64,000 nt of DNA from Arabidopsis thaliana (GCF_000001735.4 NC_003071.7:4643151-4707150); one strand, 5' to 3'; positions 1 through 13,180 are shown, counted from the first letter of the stretch. Notes: a model not told the origin generated them from the sequence alone. Numbers and translations are program-made.

Positions 1-283
1 AAACTTTGATTCATACATAGTTGAAATTTACCAAAAAAAACTTAGATTCATACATACATAGTTGATTCATACAAACACCCACATACATAGTTGTACCTGC
101 TCGTTTCCAATTGTACCTAATTAGTAAATTCATACATAACCTTAAAAACTAAAAAACATCAAATCCGAATAATTATACCTAAAAACTTACAACAAGTGAA
201 TCTAAACACCAAACCTCAAAACACATCCAATCCGAACAATTGTACCTAAAAACTTACAACAAGTATATCTAAAAACCCAACCA
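1..283. repeat. AT-rich spacer with imperfect direct duplication
   Basis: No gene is visible here. A block at about 155-210 is repeated at about 221-278: both contain AATCCGAA, then ATTRTACCTAAAAACTTAC, then ACAAGT and ATCTAAA, offset by about 67 bases with a few substitutions. The motif CATACATAGTTG also recurs three times in the first 95 bases. Because the DUF1985 gene next door is on the minus strand, this is where its 3' end and any missing C-terminal protease domain would begin. Confidence 0.5.
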
Positions 284-2770
284 CTAAAGCCTCTTCTTTG
301 GGTCCTTCTCATCCTCTTCTTTCTTCTCCTTTTCCTTCTCCTTCTCATTCTCCTTCGTCTTCTCCTTCTCCTTCTTTTTTTTTTTTCTTTCTATTTTTGC
401 CTTTTCTTTCGTAAAATGCGAACTGACATTAATTGATGGCTTCACTAACCTTCTCGGTGGCAACACACAGCTTATTATAGTTCTTCGTCCTCATATTTCT
501 TTTCCTTCCTACAACTTCATCACCACAAGCCATCTCATCAGATTTATCGTCACTACTCTTCTCAAAGCCAGATCCCTCAAAAAAAAATGAACACGTTTCT
601 CTCCACCTGTCTTATTCTCACTAGTCGGCTCATTATTAATAACACTCTTCTCAAGACATGATGACTCATCACCACTCCTTAACTCACCATCAACACTTTT
701 CTTAACACACTCCTTAACTCATCATCAACACTCTTCTCAACAACACCTAACACATCATCTGTCCTCAAAATCTCATTAACAGTGTTCCCAAAACCCGGCT
801 TTGTCTCAACAACATCATCTCCAACCATTTCATCATCAACAGCCTTCTCACCAACATTTATCTCCTAGACAGCCTCTACTAGCTTCAACATACCATCTTT
901 TTTCAATGCCTCGTGACCACTCTCACCAACTGCTTTTTCACCACCTCCATCAAAACTGGTCTCCGCATCACCTCTATAATCACCTCCATCAAAACCGGTC
1001 TCACAATCACCTCTAAAATCACCTCCACCAAAACCAGTCTTACCATCTGTCTTTTCACCAGTTGCTTCCTCTTCTCTATCTTTTTCTTTTGTTTTGCTTG
1101 TCTCTGCATCCCTTTCAAGTTTATCCAATCTCAGATAGACATCTTGCATCGCATCTGCTACCTCTGTTTTCACTATTCTCTTTAGAAGAGAAGGTAACAA
1201 CAACTCCGACTCCTCTTTCATTTCTTCAATTGGTGGAACATTTTGTTGCGTCTCCTCCATTTGTTCAGCAGCTGGGACCTGTACATCTCCATATCCTCGA
1301 GAATCTACATACAACTTTTAAATATCTTTCCACCAAATTTTCTTATGTTCTACATCCAGACGCTCATTCCATGCATCAGCAATAGGGTCCATTGTGGCTT
1401 CATCATCAAATGGCCCCACAATGTCAAGCAAAAGAGCTTCCTCACCCGCTGATGGTTGTAGATTACTAATGATGTCCAACAAAGAACAAGAAAACAGAGG
1501 TTACCACATGTTTTACTAATCCAAAATACTATTGATTACCTAACTAGTTCTTACCTATGTTGTTCCAAGCGCTTTGTTTACTTCTTGAAGTTGAAAATCT
1601 GTCATTCCATTATCTTCAAATTTCTTTTTCATATCAATGGACATCCATCCTTTGCGCCTATTACATTTTTTTGAAATTGTTTAGACATCTCAGGAATGCA
1701 TTCAAACGCCAAAACCTATACACATTTTACACAGTAATATATCTTAAATCATTCAAAACAGATATACTAATTATTGAAGAAGAAAAACAAAATTTTACCT
1801 TCAGAGGAATGATGAACCCTGGAAACAAATAGTCAATTCCCACTTTCCCATCTAATCGCTTCTTCATCAAGTGAACGATCTTTTCCATAGTGTCTTCAAA
1901 AGTATTTTGCCCGCTAGGAAACTTTTTTACCTATTCCAAGTCATTCACTATCTTCAGAATAAATGAATGTATGCTACCAAACCTTCTCCTCCCTCTTACT
2001 ATCGCGCATAAAAAGAGTAAGACAGCCACCCGCAACTGATCTCCATCACACTCATCTTCCATTGACTTCAGCATATCTTCCACATCCTTCACATTTACAA
2101 CTTGTGTTCCATAAACCTTCTCCACAAAGTCAAAGCTACCAAAATTCCTTGTTTTAAAGTCTAATTCAAATTGATGAAAATCTAAACCAGTAATTAGAGC
2201 ATGTTCTCTAAGCGAGTAGCATATTGGAACGTCATTCACCACAAACCAGCAAACCCTCTTCTTCTGTGTCGAAGCAGTCTGCATAAGGAGCATCAACATA
2301 CCATGCACCTTATTTTTACTATGCCTATCCATGTGCCATATATGCTTGAATTGCTTGTTCGTTCTAAACCATTTCTTTTTATTCTCCTTGAGCATACTTC
2401 CTATGATAGCAAACGTGTTACCAATGGTACACCTTGTAGAAATTTTCAGAATCTTTTCATACCCGTCAGGAGTAAAGAATAAACTCATCCAAATCTATTT
2501 CTATTTCCTGCAATACTAACACACAAAAATTTAGTCCCACAACATAGTTGTAAATATTGATACTCTATTGTACTTATAAAAATCAAACATGAATATTACT
2601 TACCTCATGATCAGAGGCATCATTAGTCCCCCTCATCTTCCAAGTCATTGTCCATTGCAACTACTATCTCTAAATGGAGTGGATCAGATAGCTTTTGTCT
2701 ATTATCACTTCTAAGATAGGCATATACTTCACTTCTAGAAGTAGGTTCTCCTCCTCTACGAGTAACAACT
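284..2770 (-). pseudogene. DUF1985-domain gene remnant (KI-MULE type)
   Basis: Degenerate multi-exon gene. The best part is at 1931-2488 (185 codons), whose middle reads CYSLREHALITGLDF, the hallmark of plant DUF1985. After an in-frame TAG at 1931-1933 the similarity continues (FPSGQNTFEDTMEKIVHLM to about 1800) and, after an intron, with AFECIPEMSKQF at about 1700. An upstream piece at 2625-2770 reads SEVYAYLRSDNRQKL. Downstream, 865-1470 encodes an acidic, glycine-rich region preceded by DPIADAWNERLD, and 284-466 encodes a Lys/Glu-rich tail. DUF1985 proteins are usually carried by Mutator-like KAONASHI elements, where the domain precedes a C-terminal Ulp1-like cysteine protease. No protease is present, so it is lost or lies left of the window. 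Stops and frame breaks make this a pseudogene. The family call is good; exon borders are approximate. Confidence 0.72.
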
Positions 2771-2858
2771 ATAGTAATTAGTACTTGCAACAACAAATCC
2801 AAAATACAAATTCAATATCAAACATTTAAAATACTTGTCATCTTTTGTTTTAGACATA

Positions 2859-4302
2859 CACTACAAAAAAAGTCTACATTGATAGCATAACGACATAGCA
2901 CAGATTACTCAACTGCTATTGAAGATTAATTGTAATTTTTATTTTCATATATATCATTTTATATACGCTAGGATAGAGTTTGCTGATATAGCATTTTATT
3001 AACGCTAATGTATAATTTTATTAAACGGGAAACTAAAATACCTTATTCCGCTAGAAATTTAGCCAAAATTTAGTCTTTCGTGTAATAAATTCTAAAATAA
3101 TATATTCTGCCTACATTATAAAAATTTAGTCTTGGTTTTGTTTCTTGTAGACTAATTAGTACTAACATACATTACATGGTTTTGGATTTTATTGTTTGTT
3201 GGCTTATACAAAAGATTCTTAGGTCAAAGAGGAGCGAACATAGATAATTAAAAGATGAATGATAGTGAAGGTAAGTCATTTTCTTGGAAACTGTTTCCCG
3301 AATTTGCTTGGCTGGTTGGGAAGATATGTATATCTTATTGTTTTAGCTGCATTGATTTCACTTATGTGGTTCTTCACTTTTATTTTCACAATTATCAGAA
3401 GTTCCTGATCTAAGTAAATGGTTTTCGAGTTATGTCTATGAATCACCAATGCTGGATACAAGTGATGGTCTTAACTTTTCTTTTTTTGGAGAAAGTAAAG
3501 GTATAAATAATATGGAATTAGTCTCTTCTGAGGGTAAAGATATGTCTCAGTCACATGTTACGTTTGCATGTGAGTAAAGATGTTTGTTTGCTAATAAAGT
3601 GATTCGATAAGTTTTGTAGTAGGAAGCATGAATCTTCCTTGTTTTCTTTCATGTACCAGAAATTACAGATGTCGTTGAGGACAGTGACAAAGATGAAGAC
3701 TGCAACATTTGGAGAAAATATACGGAAGAGTTTAGTAGTCTTTTTCGAAAACCTATGAGAAAGAAAGAGAGTACAACAACAACGTATGAAGCTGAGCTAA
3801 CTTCCTTGAGGAACCGAGTCCAATATCTAGAAAACGAAATAAGGATTTTGCATGATCTCATCAATCGTTTTCAAGTTCTCCAATTGCAAAAGTAGTATAT
3901 AGAATTAAAGATATTAGTTGTACATGTTTGAGACTCGTGTTATGTATAAATTAATGTTTGATCTTTTGGAAATTTAATATATATATTGAATATTTTCCAA
4001 ATTAAACAGATTCCACCAAATGTTTGTAGAGTAATACAACTGCATAAAATAAGAGTCATAAAACTGAATATTATAGCACTGAAAAAATGATAGATCATAG
4101 CATGGATGTATCGTCATATAAAAATAAATAAAAGCGTTCAAGAAAGTGCTATTGTATGTGAATCTATCGTAGCATTTAAAAAAATGCTAATGTATGGGTC
4201 ATACTTACGATGCATGCCGATGTTATAACATTTGTGAATTCGCTATATTATATGTATGATAGCAAATATTTCGCGCTAACAATGTCAATATTTCTTGTAG
4301 TG
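2859..4302. mobile_element. Non-autonomous CACTA (En/Spm) element, 1.44 kb
   Basis: The element starts CACTACAAAAAAAG and ends TTTCTTGTAGTG, the inverted ends of plant CACTA elements. It is flanked on both sides by ATA (2856-2858 and 4303-4305), a 3-bp target duplication as expected for the superfamily. Both ends hold many subterminal copies of AGCATTT/AACGCTA-like words, the usual TNPA-type binding repeats. No transposase is present. The interior carries a small spliced reading frame. The element sits upstream of the DUF1985 gene, probably in its first intron. The same terminal words recur in the CACTA element that begins at 48103, so that family could have supplied transposase. Confidence 0.9.
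3255..3895 (+). CDS. Three-exon ORF carried inside the CACTA element
   Basis: Predicted exons 3255-3270, 3399-3569 and 3669-3895 sum to 414 nt, exactly 138 codons including TAG, with GT...AG borders (donors GTAAGTC and GTGAGTA; acceptors ATTATCAG and AATTACAG). The 137-residue product begins MNDSEEVPDLSKWFSSYVY, has an acidic middle (EDSDKDEDC) and ends in a heptad-rich coiled coil (LRNRVQYLENEIRILHDLI). I do not recognise the family. Codon choice and intact splicing suggest a host gene fragment captured by the transposon rather than transposase. The alternative acceptor at 3658-3659 would give an immediate stop, which is why the downstream AG was chosen. Whether it is expressed cannot be judged from sequence. 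Confidence 0.5.
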
Positions 4303-4305
4303 ATA

Positions 4306-5453
<1,148 letters not shown>

Positions 5454-5459
5454 AATTCT

Positions 5460-6868
5460 ATTTGATTTTCAAATTTTCTGATTTGCAAAGTCACCCTTCA
5501 AGCTTGTTATTAGATTCCCATATCATCCACATCGCTATTCTCTATGAAAACTGTGAGTATAAAATCCATTTTGTTCTTCATCTTTATAATCAATTTTGTA
5601 GTCATCTCTTTCACTGGTTAATTCTGTATGTTGTTCACTCTCCAAACAAGACTGTGACGGACATTAATATGAGGAGCTCCTCACTCTCGAAATATGAATC
5701 TAAATACTCTCCTAAAATCTGACTTACTCTCATACACTTAATGAAATTTTAAAATCCATGTTTACCCTTACCCAACAAACCAAACCGATCACGGTTTACT
5801 CTCTTAATCGATGCAATCCCATTTATTTAATTCAAAAATTAAAAACAAAAACAACCAATTTAAAACATACCTCTCTTTATCTTCATCGAGACAAAATCGA
5901 TCCCCTTTGCAGCCATCGTCGAATCCTTCGTCGTCGAATCCAATCGACCAAGCTCATCTTTGTTCTTCGTGTATTATTCAAAGTGAGCTTTACCATTCTC
6001 TTCTTATACTCTTCACATCTTAATTCATCTACTCTTGTGTTGTTGTGTTTGTACTTTGGAGATTTCAGCTAGATTTGATAGGTTTGAAATTGGTGTTGAA
6101 ATCTAAAAGAGAAGTACTTTTGATAAACGGGTCGGTTAAAATTAAAATTTAACTGAAATTAAAGTCAAAATGGGTTAATTAACGGGTAATTTTACAAATC
6201 GGGTCATATGATTTCAAATCTATTAATCCTTCTCATCTTTTCAATTAAAAAGAATTTTTAAATAACCCAAAAACAAACAAATCGTAACTAATACACGATT
6301 ATGGTATCAATTAATAACAATCCCTACTAAAATGGTAACTAACTTTATTTAGTTACCTTTAACAACTTTATTTTTTCATGAATATTGTTTGCGGGATCCG
6401 GTAATATTCTCTAATTTACTTGGTTAAAGATACTAAAATCTACATAATCTCCAATCATATCCTAACTTACTACCTTAAATATTCTCTAAACTACATGTTC
6501 TACAAAATAGTCAATTATATTCCGTATTGATTAACTATATATTTCCTACATTACTAAGGTGATGTACACATTATTGACCCAATAATTTAGATTCTATTAT
6601 CCTTGACTAACTAAATATATTCTCAAAATCATTATTTAGTAATATGCTTCCAAGATACCATTCCTAATATACGAAATCTACAATATATGGCAACTAAACA
6701 TATGAATTCATATTAAAATTTTGAAAATAATGCTAACATGATAATCTTAATATTTTTCATATGCAATTTCGGTAAGATATGATTACAATATTAACTAATA
6801 TACGCTACAAACTAACCTTATCTAACCTTATTCGCATACAAATGCTTACAGAATATGCTTATTATAAA
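5460..6868. other. AT-rich intergenic stretch, no gene seen
   Basis: Short open frames occur, but none shows a recognisable domain or consistent codon use. A CT-rich leader-like segment at 5870-6070 contains an acceptor-like GATTTCAG, which could belong to a lost gene. I see no transposon ends until 6869. Confidence 0.5.
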
Positions 6869-7061
6869 GGGAATGTGACACGTTTAGGCACTTTTAGAGA
6901 ATCTTATTCCTTTTGAGGCACTTATAAGGGAGAGAACACTTTTTCCATTATTTAACTTCTTTTAAGACATTTTTACTCCTAATTTAACCAAACACTTTTA
7001 TTTGAAATTTACACAAGTTAAAGACTTTCTCTCTTCCACGATCCTTATGCAAATAAGGAAA

Positions 7062-7062
<1 letters not shown>

Positions 7063-7088
<26 letters not shown>
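7063..7088. repeat. (CT)13 tract inside the MITE
   Basis: A run of 13 CT dinucleotides. It is the inverted counterpart of the longer GA run at 7162-7270. Confidence 0.97.
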
Positions 7089-7092
<4 letters not shown>

Positions 7093-7159
7093 AATCGATA
7101 AGAGGAATCAAGCGTAGAAGTTATGGAGACGTGGAGAGAGAGACACTACAAATTATAGA

Positions 7160-7274
<115 letters not shown>

Positions 7275-7550
7275 AGAGAACGTGGGTTAAGAGAGTATTT
7301 TAGTTAAGAGGTATTTTAGTAAAAACAACATTGAGAAAGTGTCTACTCCTTAAGTGCCTAAACACGGAAATAATTTGGAAAAAGTGTCTAAGAGTGTAAT
7401 ATTCTCTTATAAACCCTAAAATAAGATCTAACCAGAAAAACTATATATATATATATATCCTTTACTATTCTATCTGACCATAAACACTACCATATAGCTC
7501 CATAACCATTTCTATCTAAATCGCTTCTATACAAACTTACATCAAACAAA

Positions 7551-7860
7551 ATGGCCTATAACACTGCCACTGCTTTCACCAGCTTTTGGGAGATATATTT
7601 GTAAGTTCTCATATTATAATACTTTCCAGTTCTAATTTACCTAACTGAAGCAGACGAGAAAGTATGCATCAATTTACTTTTATGATGATTGTTCTGATTT
7701 TTAGCTTTCACTAAATAATTAATGATTCAAGAGAGATTTTTTTTGTCTTAACAGTTTATTACCATCCAATGATGAAATTCTAGAAAAAGAAATTCATGAA
7801 TATTCTGGAAATATGATTATTCCAGCTTCTATTGTCTCTGGTGACCATTTCATACTACAA
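7551..7860 (+). pseudogene. Possible fragment of an RPA1-like/DUF223 gene
   Basis: ATG at 7551 starts a short exon ending at 7600 (donor GTAAGTTC). An acceptor at 7751-7754 joins in frame to read LLPSNDEILEKEIHEYSG and then ASIVSGDHF. The end resembles the SSSIVSGDQ segment of the better preserved RPA1-like pseudogene at 28007-28225, where the same spot precedes an intron. A TATA-like run lies at about 7441-7459. If the homology is right, its last exon is at 11200-11545 and the material between is inserted DNA. Similarity is short, so the call is tentative. Confidence 0.33.
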
Positions 7861-7873
7861 AAATCAATACAAA

Positions 7874-7905
7874 CTAGATATTGACCCGCGGTACACCGCA
7901 GTGTA
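7874..7905 (-). mobile_element. Helitron 3' terminus, minus strand
   Basis: Read on the minus strand this is GCGGTGTACCGC (a perfect small hairpin), then GGGTCAATATCTAG, then T. Helitrons end in a GC-rich hairpin about ten bases before a terminal CTRR and insert between A and T; all three features are met. The 5' end, expected to the right, was not identified. Confidence 0.55.
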
Positions 7906-8529
7906 TATATTTGTTAAAAAATTATATATAATTTTATAAGAATTATTATTTGTATATGAATAATATATTTAAAATTTTATAATTTTTATCGATGTAAAGT
8001 TTGAGTATATCATGTTTATTTTTTTTATATCTGTTGTATATTAGTTTATTATGCTAAAATTCAGTATTTTTTTGCTTTGTGATTTGCCTTTTTCTTTTGT
8101 GGTTTGTGTTGTGTGTAAACTGTTAATTAATATTGTACATTTAATTTGTTATATTTATTTTAATTAAAAAAAGGAGAAATATAAGTAGCATCTTAATTTG
8201 ACTATATGTATTTCCAAAAAATGTTTATATAGAAAGATGATTCATTGTTTAAAACGTCTAGTACGTGAGCTAATCACGCAAACTTTATTGCTTAAATATA
8301 TTGACTATTATGAATGTGATATTGTGTGGTGATAATTTGTTTATATAGGACAAGTTGTATATGCCGATTGATATTTATCATATATTTGAATTGAGAATTT
8401 TAATTGACATGAATGCAGATCGTTGAGTATGGAAACTGTCTATAAAAACTTTGTGTCGTTGGAGTTATGCGATTCAAGTGTTATTGGAGTTAATTCAAGT
8501 AATCAATGCAATTAAACTAATTGTAAGTT

Positions 8530-9720
8530 TTTAGTTCTAAATCTACATATACATTTTTGGGGACAATTTGTGTCGAAAAATCCTTTTTCAATTTCGACAT
8601 TGTATGTTTAGTCCCTACAAAATCAATCAGACAAGATATATTCTTTAGGACAATGACCAAATTTTTGATTAACAATTAAGATATTGCACTAACTACTTGC
8701 ATAAACTCAGATATTGTTAACTACTACCCTAATAAATTGCACAAATCAATTCCTAAAACTCTACGGAATTAATGAATGACTATTTCCTAATTAGCCAAAT
8801 TCGGAAATCAATCCTAACTAACCATACCTAAAATTATTTGATTTTAAAACGATTTTAGTTTTAAATGTCATCAAATCTTACCAAAATTTATTCTTGTAGC
8901 AACCCGCCCCGTGGGACCTGCACACGTGGCCACTCTCTGCCATGTGGCATCCTGCTGGCTCTGCGGCGCATCGACCCTAACCTCTCTCCTTAGGCCACCA
9001 AAGCCCTGGGCCACCAGAGGTTAGGGTCGGTGCGCTGCAGAGCCAGCAGGATGCCACGTGGTAGAGAGTGGCCACGTGTGCGGGTCCCACGGGGCGGGTT
9101 GTTACAATTTTTCTCTAATTACTTTCAACAATAAATCCGGTAATCAAAATACATTTTCAGAATAGTCTTGATTCATACTCAAGCATCTTCCTAAGATAGA
9201 TTTTCCTACCTAATTCGAGATTTTCCTAAATAAAATTTAAACTACATTTAATCACTGAATTTATAACAAACAAATGTTTCCACAGCAAATTGTTTCCTAT
9301 TATAATGCTAGAGATTATATTACATTTAGCATTTGTTTCCTAACAAAATTGAACCATATTAATTAAATATTCAATCCAACTAATCAAATAAGAAATTTCT
9401 CATAACTCAAAGATTTTATCAATATTTGATTAAGCATCTACGTAGCATATTCTTAGTTTGTGACAATTTAAAGATTTTCAAAGATATCAAATACCTACTC
9501 ATTAATATTTTTTATATTTTCTAATCAAAACCCTATTAATATAACAAAAAACTATAAATACTCAACCACCTAAACACAAAACACCAATACCATTTTGATC
9601 TATAGCAAAAGCTCCAAAACCCTACCAACACCAATGACCGCGTCATTTGCTTATTTGAGGGATTGTCAATGTAAGCAAGACACTGCTACCCTCATACGTG
9701 ACAAAGAAAAAATGTTAAGA
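8530..9720 (+). other. Diverged copy of the RPA1-like gene's 5' region
   Basis: This matches 25680-26660 along most of its length. Shared words in the same order include ACATTTTT, TAGTCCYTACAAA, TTAATCAGACAAGATAT-like, GAAATTAATGAATG and TATTTCCTAATTA. Both copies end at an ATG with related first residues: MTASFAYLRD at 9633 here and MATTFAYLKD at 26618. The reading frame here is lost after a few dozen codons. The copy is interrupted by the hairpin at 8894-9107. A captured promoter plus start codon on a Helitron is a reasonable explanation. Confidence 0.5.
8894..9107. mobile_element. 214-bp GC-rich foldback palindrome
   Basis: The left arm (about 92 bases from TTGTAGCAACCCGCCCC) is complementary to the right arm ending GGGGCGGGTTGTTACAA, with about six mismatches and a loop of about 30 bases. 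The block is strongly GC-rich against AT-rich flanks, and no target duplication is obvious. It looks like a MITE or foldback insertion in the duplicated RPA promoter. A transcript would form a very stable hairpin and could feed small-RNA production. Confidence 0.85.
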
Positions 9721-9864
9721 TTATCAAATTTCATCAAGTGCTTTATATATATATATATGTATTAATACCAAAGTTAGGGTTAGACAATTCAAATGTTTTT
9801 AGACTTCTTGCAAATACAAAACTAATCATGTTTTTTTTTTGAGATTCTAATCATCAAATTGACA

Positions 9865-9899
<35 letters not shown>

Positions 9900-11028
9900 T
9901 TACAGCTTAAGGTATGATATGTAAAGAAAATATTGATCTTGGGTTTCTAATATAATTAGTAATACTATCTAAATATGATTTTATATTCTGTTTTATTGAC
10001 TCTTTTTCTTTATTATAGCTTCAGGGAATGATGAGAATGTATATTTTTTTGAAGACCGAACAAGTTTGACTCATGTTAGGAACAAATTTGACACAATAGT
10101 TTGCTTCCTCTAAAAGAACAAGATCACAAGGTACGAATGTTTTATTTGTTGTGCTCCAAACGAAAATTCAAGAGTTTTTCTTTGTTTTATTTGATGTGTC
10201 TATAATTTTGCCAATAAATTTGATCAACAATGATTTAATTGAGATAGTGTATTGGTGTTTGGTATATATATATTGAAAGTAGAAAAGTAACAAAAATATT
10301 TGAGGTAATAATCTCCAACTTTTAAATCGACTCGAATGATATGTTTTAAATAAAAATGTTTGGTGAAATATGGACAAAAAATCAATAATCAAAGATTCTT
10401 AAATTTAACACAATATTTACTAATCAAAGATCATTACCTCAAATATTTTTAATAAAACTTTACAAATTATCTTAGGATTCCCCCATATATCCAAGGTAGA
10501 ATCTTAGATTTAACAATCAAAGTACAACTATATAATCTTTAACACTAAACAAAACAAATAATAGTAGCATTTAACAAATAAAATTTTAATTTTAATATTT
10601 TAGTTAGAAAAAATTTCTTTTTATTGGTATATTAAAAATCAACATTATTGAATATTAAAATAAGAGTTAAGTTTTTTGATGCCTCTAATGTTCATATTCT
10701 TTAACACATCTAAATATCTAATTGTAATACAAAGTTATTAAATTACATGTGTTCTACAGGCTAAATTTAAAAACACAAAAAATTTAAATTATGTAATTTA
10801 AATACAAAAATTTATGAATAAAACATATTATATTACCTTATAGTGTATCACGGGTCAAATCCTAGAAGATAAAATTATATTAAGCTTATTAATATCATAA
10901 ACTTACGACTTAATAAAAACCATATATAATCTTATCGAAAACTTTATTACTTAACACAAACACCAATACACATTATACATGATAAATTCTTCATTTATAA
11001 AAATAAAAAATAAACAAAAAGTACTAAA
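9721..11028. other. AT-rich spacer, probable Helitron interior
   Basis: No reading frame with recognisable content. It contains short (TA)n runs at about 9745-9757 and 9869-9894. A weaker Helitron-end-like segment (CACGGGTCAAATCCTAG) is at 10849-10865 but lacks a convincing hairpin. Confidence 0.45.
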
Positions 11029-11057
11029 CCCGTGGTGTACCACCGGTCACATTCTAG
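11029..11057 (+). mobile_element. Helitron 3' terminus, plus strand
   Basis: CCCGTGGTGTACCACCGG forms a hairpin (GTGGTGTACCAC perfect), followed by TCACATTCTAG and then T. This is the canonical Helitron 3' arrangement. The 5' end is not identified; it should lie to the left. Confidence 0.6.
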
Positions 11058-11199
11058 TTATTTGTATGAGATTAAATTGGTAAGGACTAAGTAAATAGGT
11101 GACGGATTTTTGGCCAAAAACCCTACCAAAAATGAATATTTACTATTATATTGTACTTAATTCAATAACCTAATAACGAATTATTATTATTTTGTCTAG

Positions 11200-11545
11200 T
11201 CAAAAGACTATCGGATTAACTACTCCTTCATCTAACAGTGTCTATGCATCTAATATTGGTGAATCTCTTGAACAGAACAGTCATCCACTACCAAGACGTT
11301 ACTTGGAAAAAATTGATGAAGAAAATGATAAGAAGGCTTTTGCTCTTATATTTGAAAATTCAAATATCATCGATGATGAAAAGAAGGAAGATGTGAACAT
11401 TAAAATGGAAAATATGACTCAAGCAGAAGAGAGTGGATTGCTACCGTGGTTTGGAATTTTCATTTGGTGTTCTGTTGCTTTGATCCATTTTATTTTATTT
11501 ATAATACTTAGTCTTGCAAAATTTTACTTTGATCGAGAAATCTAA
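11200..11545 (+). pseudogene. Terminal exon of RPA1-like gene fragment with a TM-like tail
   Basis: A good acceptor (TTTTGTCTAG) precedes an open frame to TAA at 11545. It includes TTPSSNSVYASN, which resembles TTPSSKRVYAREL at 28346-28390 in the RPA1-like pseudogene, then an acidic linker (IDEENDKKAF, NIIDDEKKEDVNI). It ends in a hydrophobic stretch (LLPWFGIFIWCSVALIH and on) that would be a membrane segment, which is not a feature of RPA proteins. There is no ATG at the start, so it is an exon rather than a gene. The hydrophobic end may come from a fusion with unrelated sequence. Confidence 0.38.
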
Positions 11546-13180
11546 AATCTAACTAAAAAACACAAGCTAACTGTTACATGGTTCTTCAACGAAGCCATGT
11601 AAGAGATCGTCTTTTGTAATGCAGATTGCAAACAGATCCCTCTTGCCTCTTTTATAACTCCTTCCTAGAATCAAGACCACACCTTCTTTTTTAATGCAGA
11701 TTCTCATGGGCGATTTGGAAAATCTTATCAAAACGTAGCAACTTCAACTCTCTAAGAAATTGGGAATCTCTCTTTGGCCAATTAAGGAATTACAAAGCTC
11801 AAACATGCTTCCTAGAAACAGATCCCGTTTGCTTATTGCTTGGAAGTCTCCATCTATTTGGTCTGGACTGAACGCCATCACCGTCGCCTCCATTGAAACA
11901 GAACCTTATCGGTGGACACAATTATTATAAAAGATGATCTCTTGATTCGAAATCGTATTGCAAATCTTCAGGAAAGAAATCTAACACATGCCTCTGTTAT
12001 GCTTCAACAATTTTTCTCCTCTTAATTGCATGTCTCTGTTTTTTTCGATGTTTCAATTAACGTTTGTTCTTCTTGTCAACAACTCAGTTAACGAGAGAGA
12101 TGTCACAAATTGGGCTTCAGTTTTAGTTTCCCCCATTAGCCCATATTGAGCTGTTTTATTAGTTGCAGATTAACTACCCTAGGCCTTGATAGCTTTGTAT
12201 CATTTTATTTCTCATAGTCATACTACACTCTTTGTATCGACTATTTTATTTCTCATAGTCATACTACACTCTTTGTATCGACTGCCAGTCAAGAGAATCG
12301 TAATTACATGAATCATTTAAGATAGATTAGTGTTAAATAACATAAAAACAAAAAAGCCGATGCAAATCTTTATTTCACTCATTACCTAATTGTCTTATTC
12401 TAAAATAAACATGTAACTCATTGGAATGCAAATATTCCTATGATCAAACTCTATGTTGTTATATTACTAAACAATATTCCTATTAATTTTATAGTTATGC
12501 ACTTCCAAAAAAGGAAAACACTATTGTGCTACTAAATAATAATTACTACGATGGATTTTAGTTGTAAACATTTGTCATTTCTCTCTATTGTTCCCTATCA
12601 TGAATATTTATATGTACACTACATCATTCGTTCTACTAAAATTCTAAAAAATATTAAAATCCACATTATAACACTATATGGATAAAAACATTCCCTTACG
12701 GTAGACAGCGGATCTGAACATGGTTGTCATGATTGATGAAGCCATACCAATGACTTTCTTAAGGATCTTACAAAGGCACTTATTTTGAAAATTTATATTT
12801 GAAAAAGTCAAACCCTAAAAAGTAAGAATCAATTATATACAGCTACAATTTAAATACATTAACTAACTAAACTATATCAACATTCATTACCAATACAATT
12901 TTTACGCAATCGTTTATTTTTAAAACATATATATTATGATTAAATATAAGTATATAAAAATATAATACACATTATTACATAATATCAGTATGTAATTTTG
13001 CTACCGTCCATACGATTTGAAACTATACACCTCCTAATTCGTAATCACAACTGTTTTTGTTCTTTTTTAAAATATGTCAATATATATTGCATTGCGGTAT
13101 TTTCAAAATACGTCTCGTTATCAAAATACATACACACATACAATTATCCATCACATAATACTGAAAATTTTGACATTCCT
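11546..13180. other. Intergenic, probable Helitron interior
   Basis: No gene recognised. 11600-11900 has repeated CAGATCCC and TTGGAAATC-like words suggesting decayed duplicated sequence. The rest is AT-rich. The segment ends at the Helitron terminus at 13208. Confidence 0.4.
12202..12283. repeat. Perfect 41-bp tandem duplication
   Basis: The 41 bases at 12202-12242 (start ATTTTATTTCTCATAG, end TTTGTATCGACT) are repeated without change at 12243-12283. Identity of the copies indicates a recent duplication in otherwise decayed DNA. Confidence 0.95.

Noticed and set aside
865-1385. Plus-strand Ser/His-rich and hydrophobic open frames over the DUF1985 gene
   Set aside because: They are complements of the acidic, glycine-rich minus-strand coding region, which has the recognisable family context.
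10849-10866. Another Helitron 3' end
   Set aside because: CACGGGTCAAATCCTAG resembles a terminus but lacks a convincing hairpin and the base after it is A, not T.
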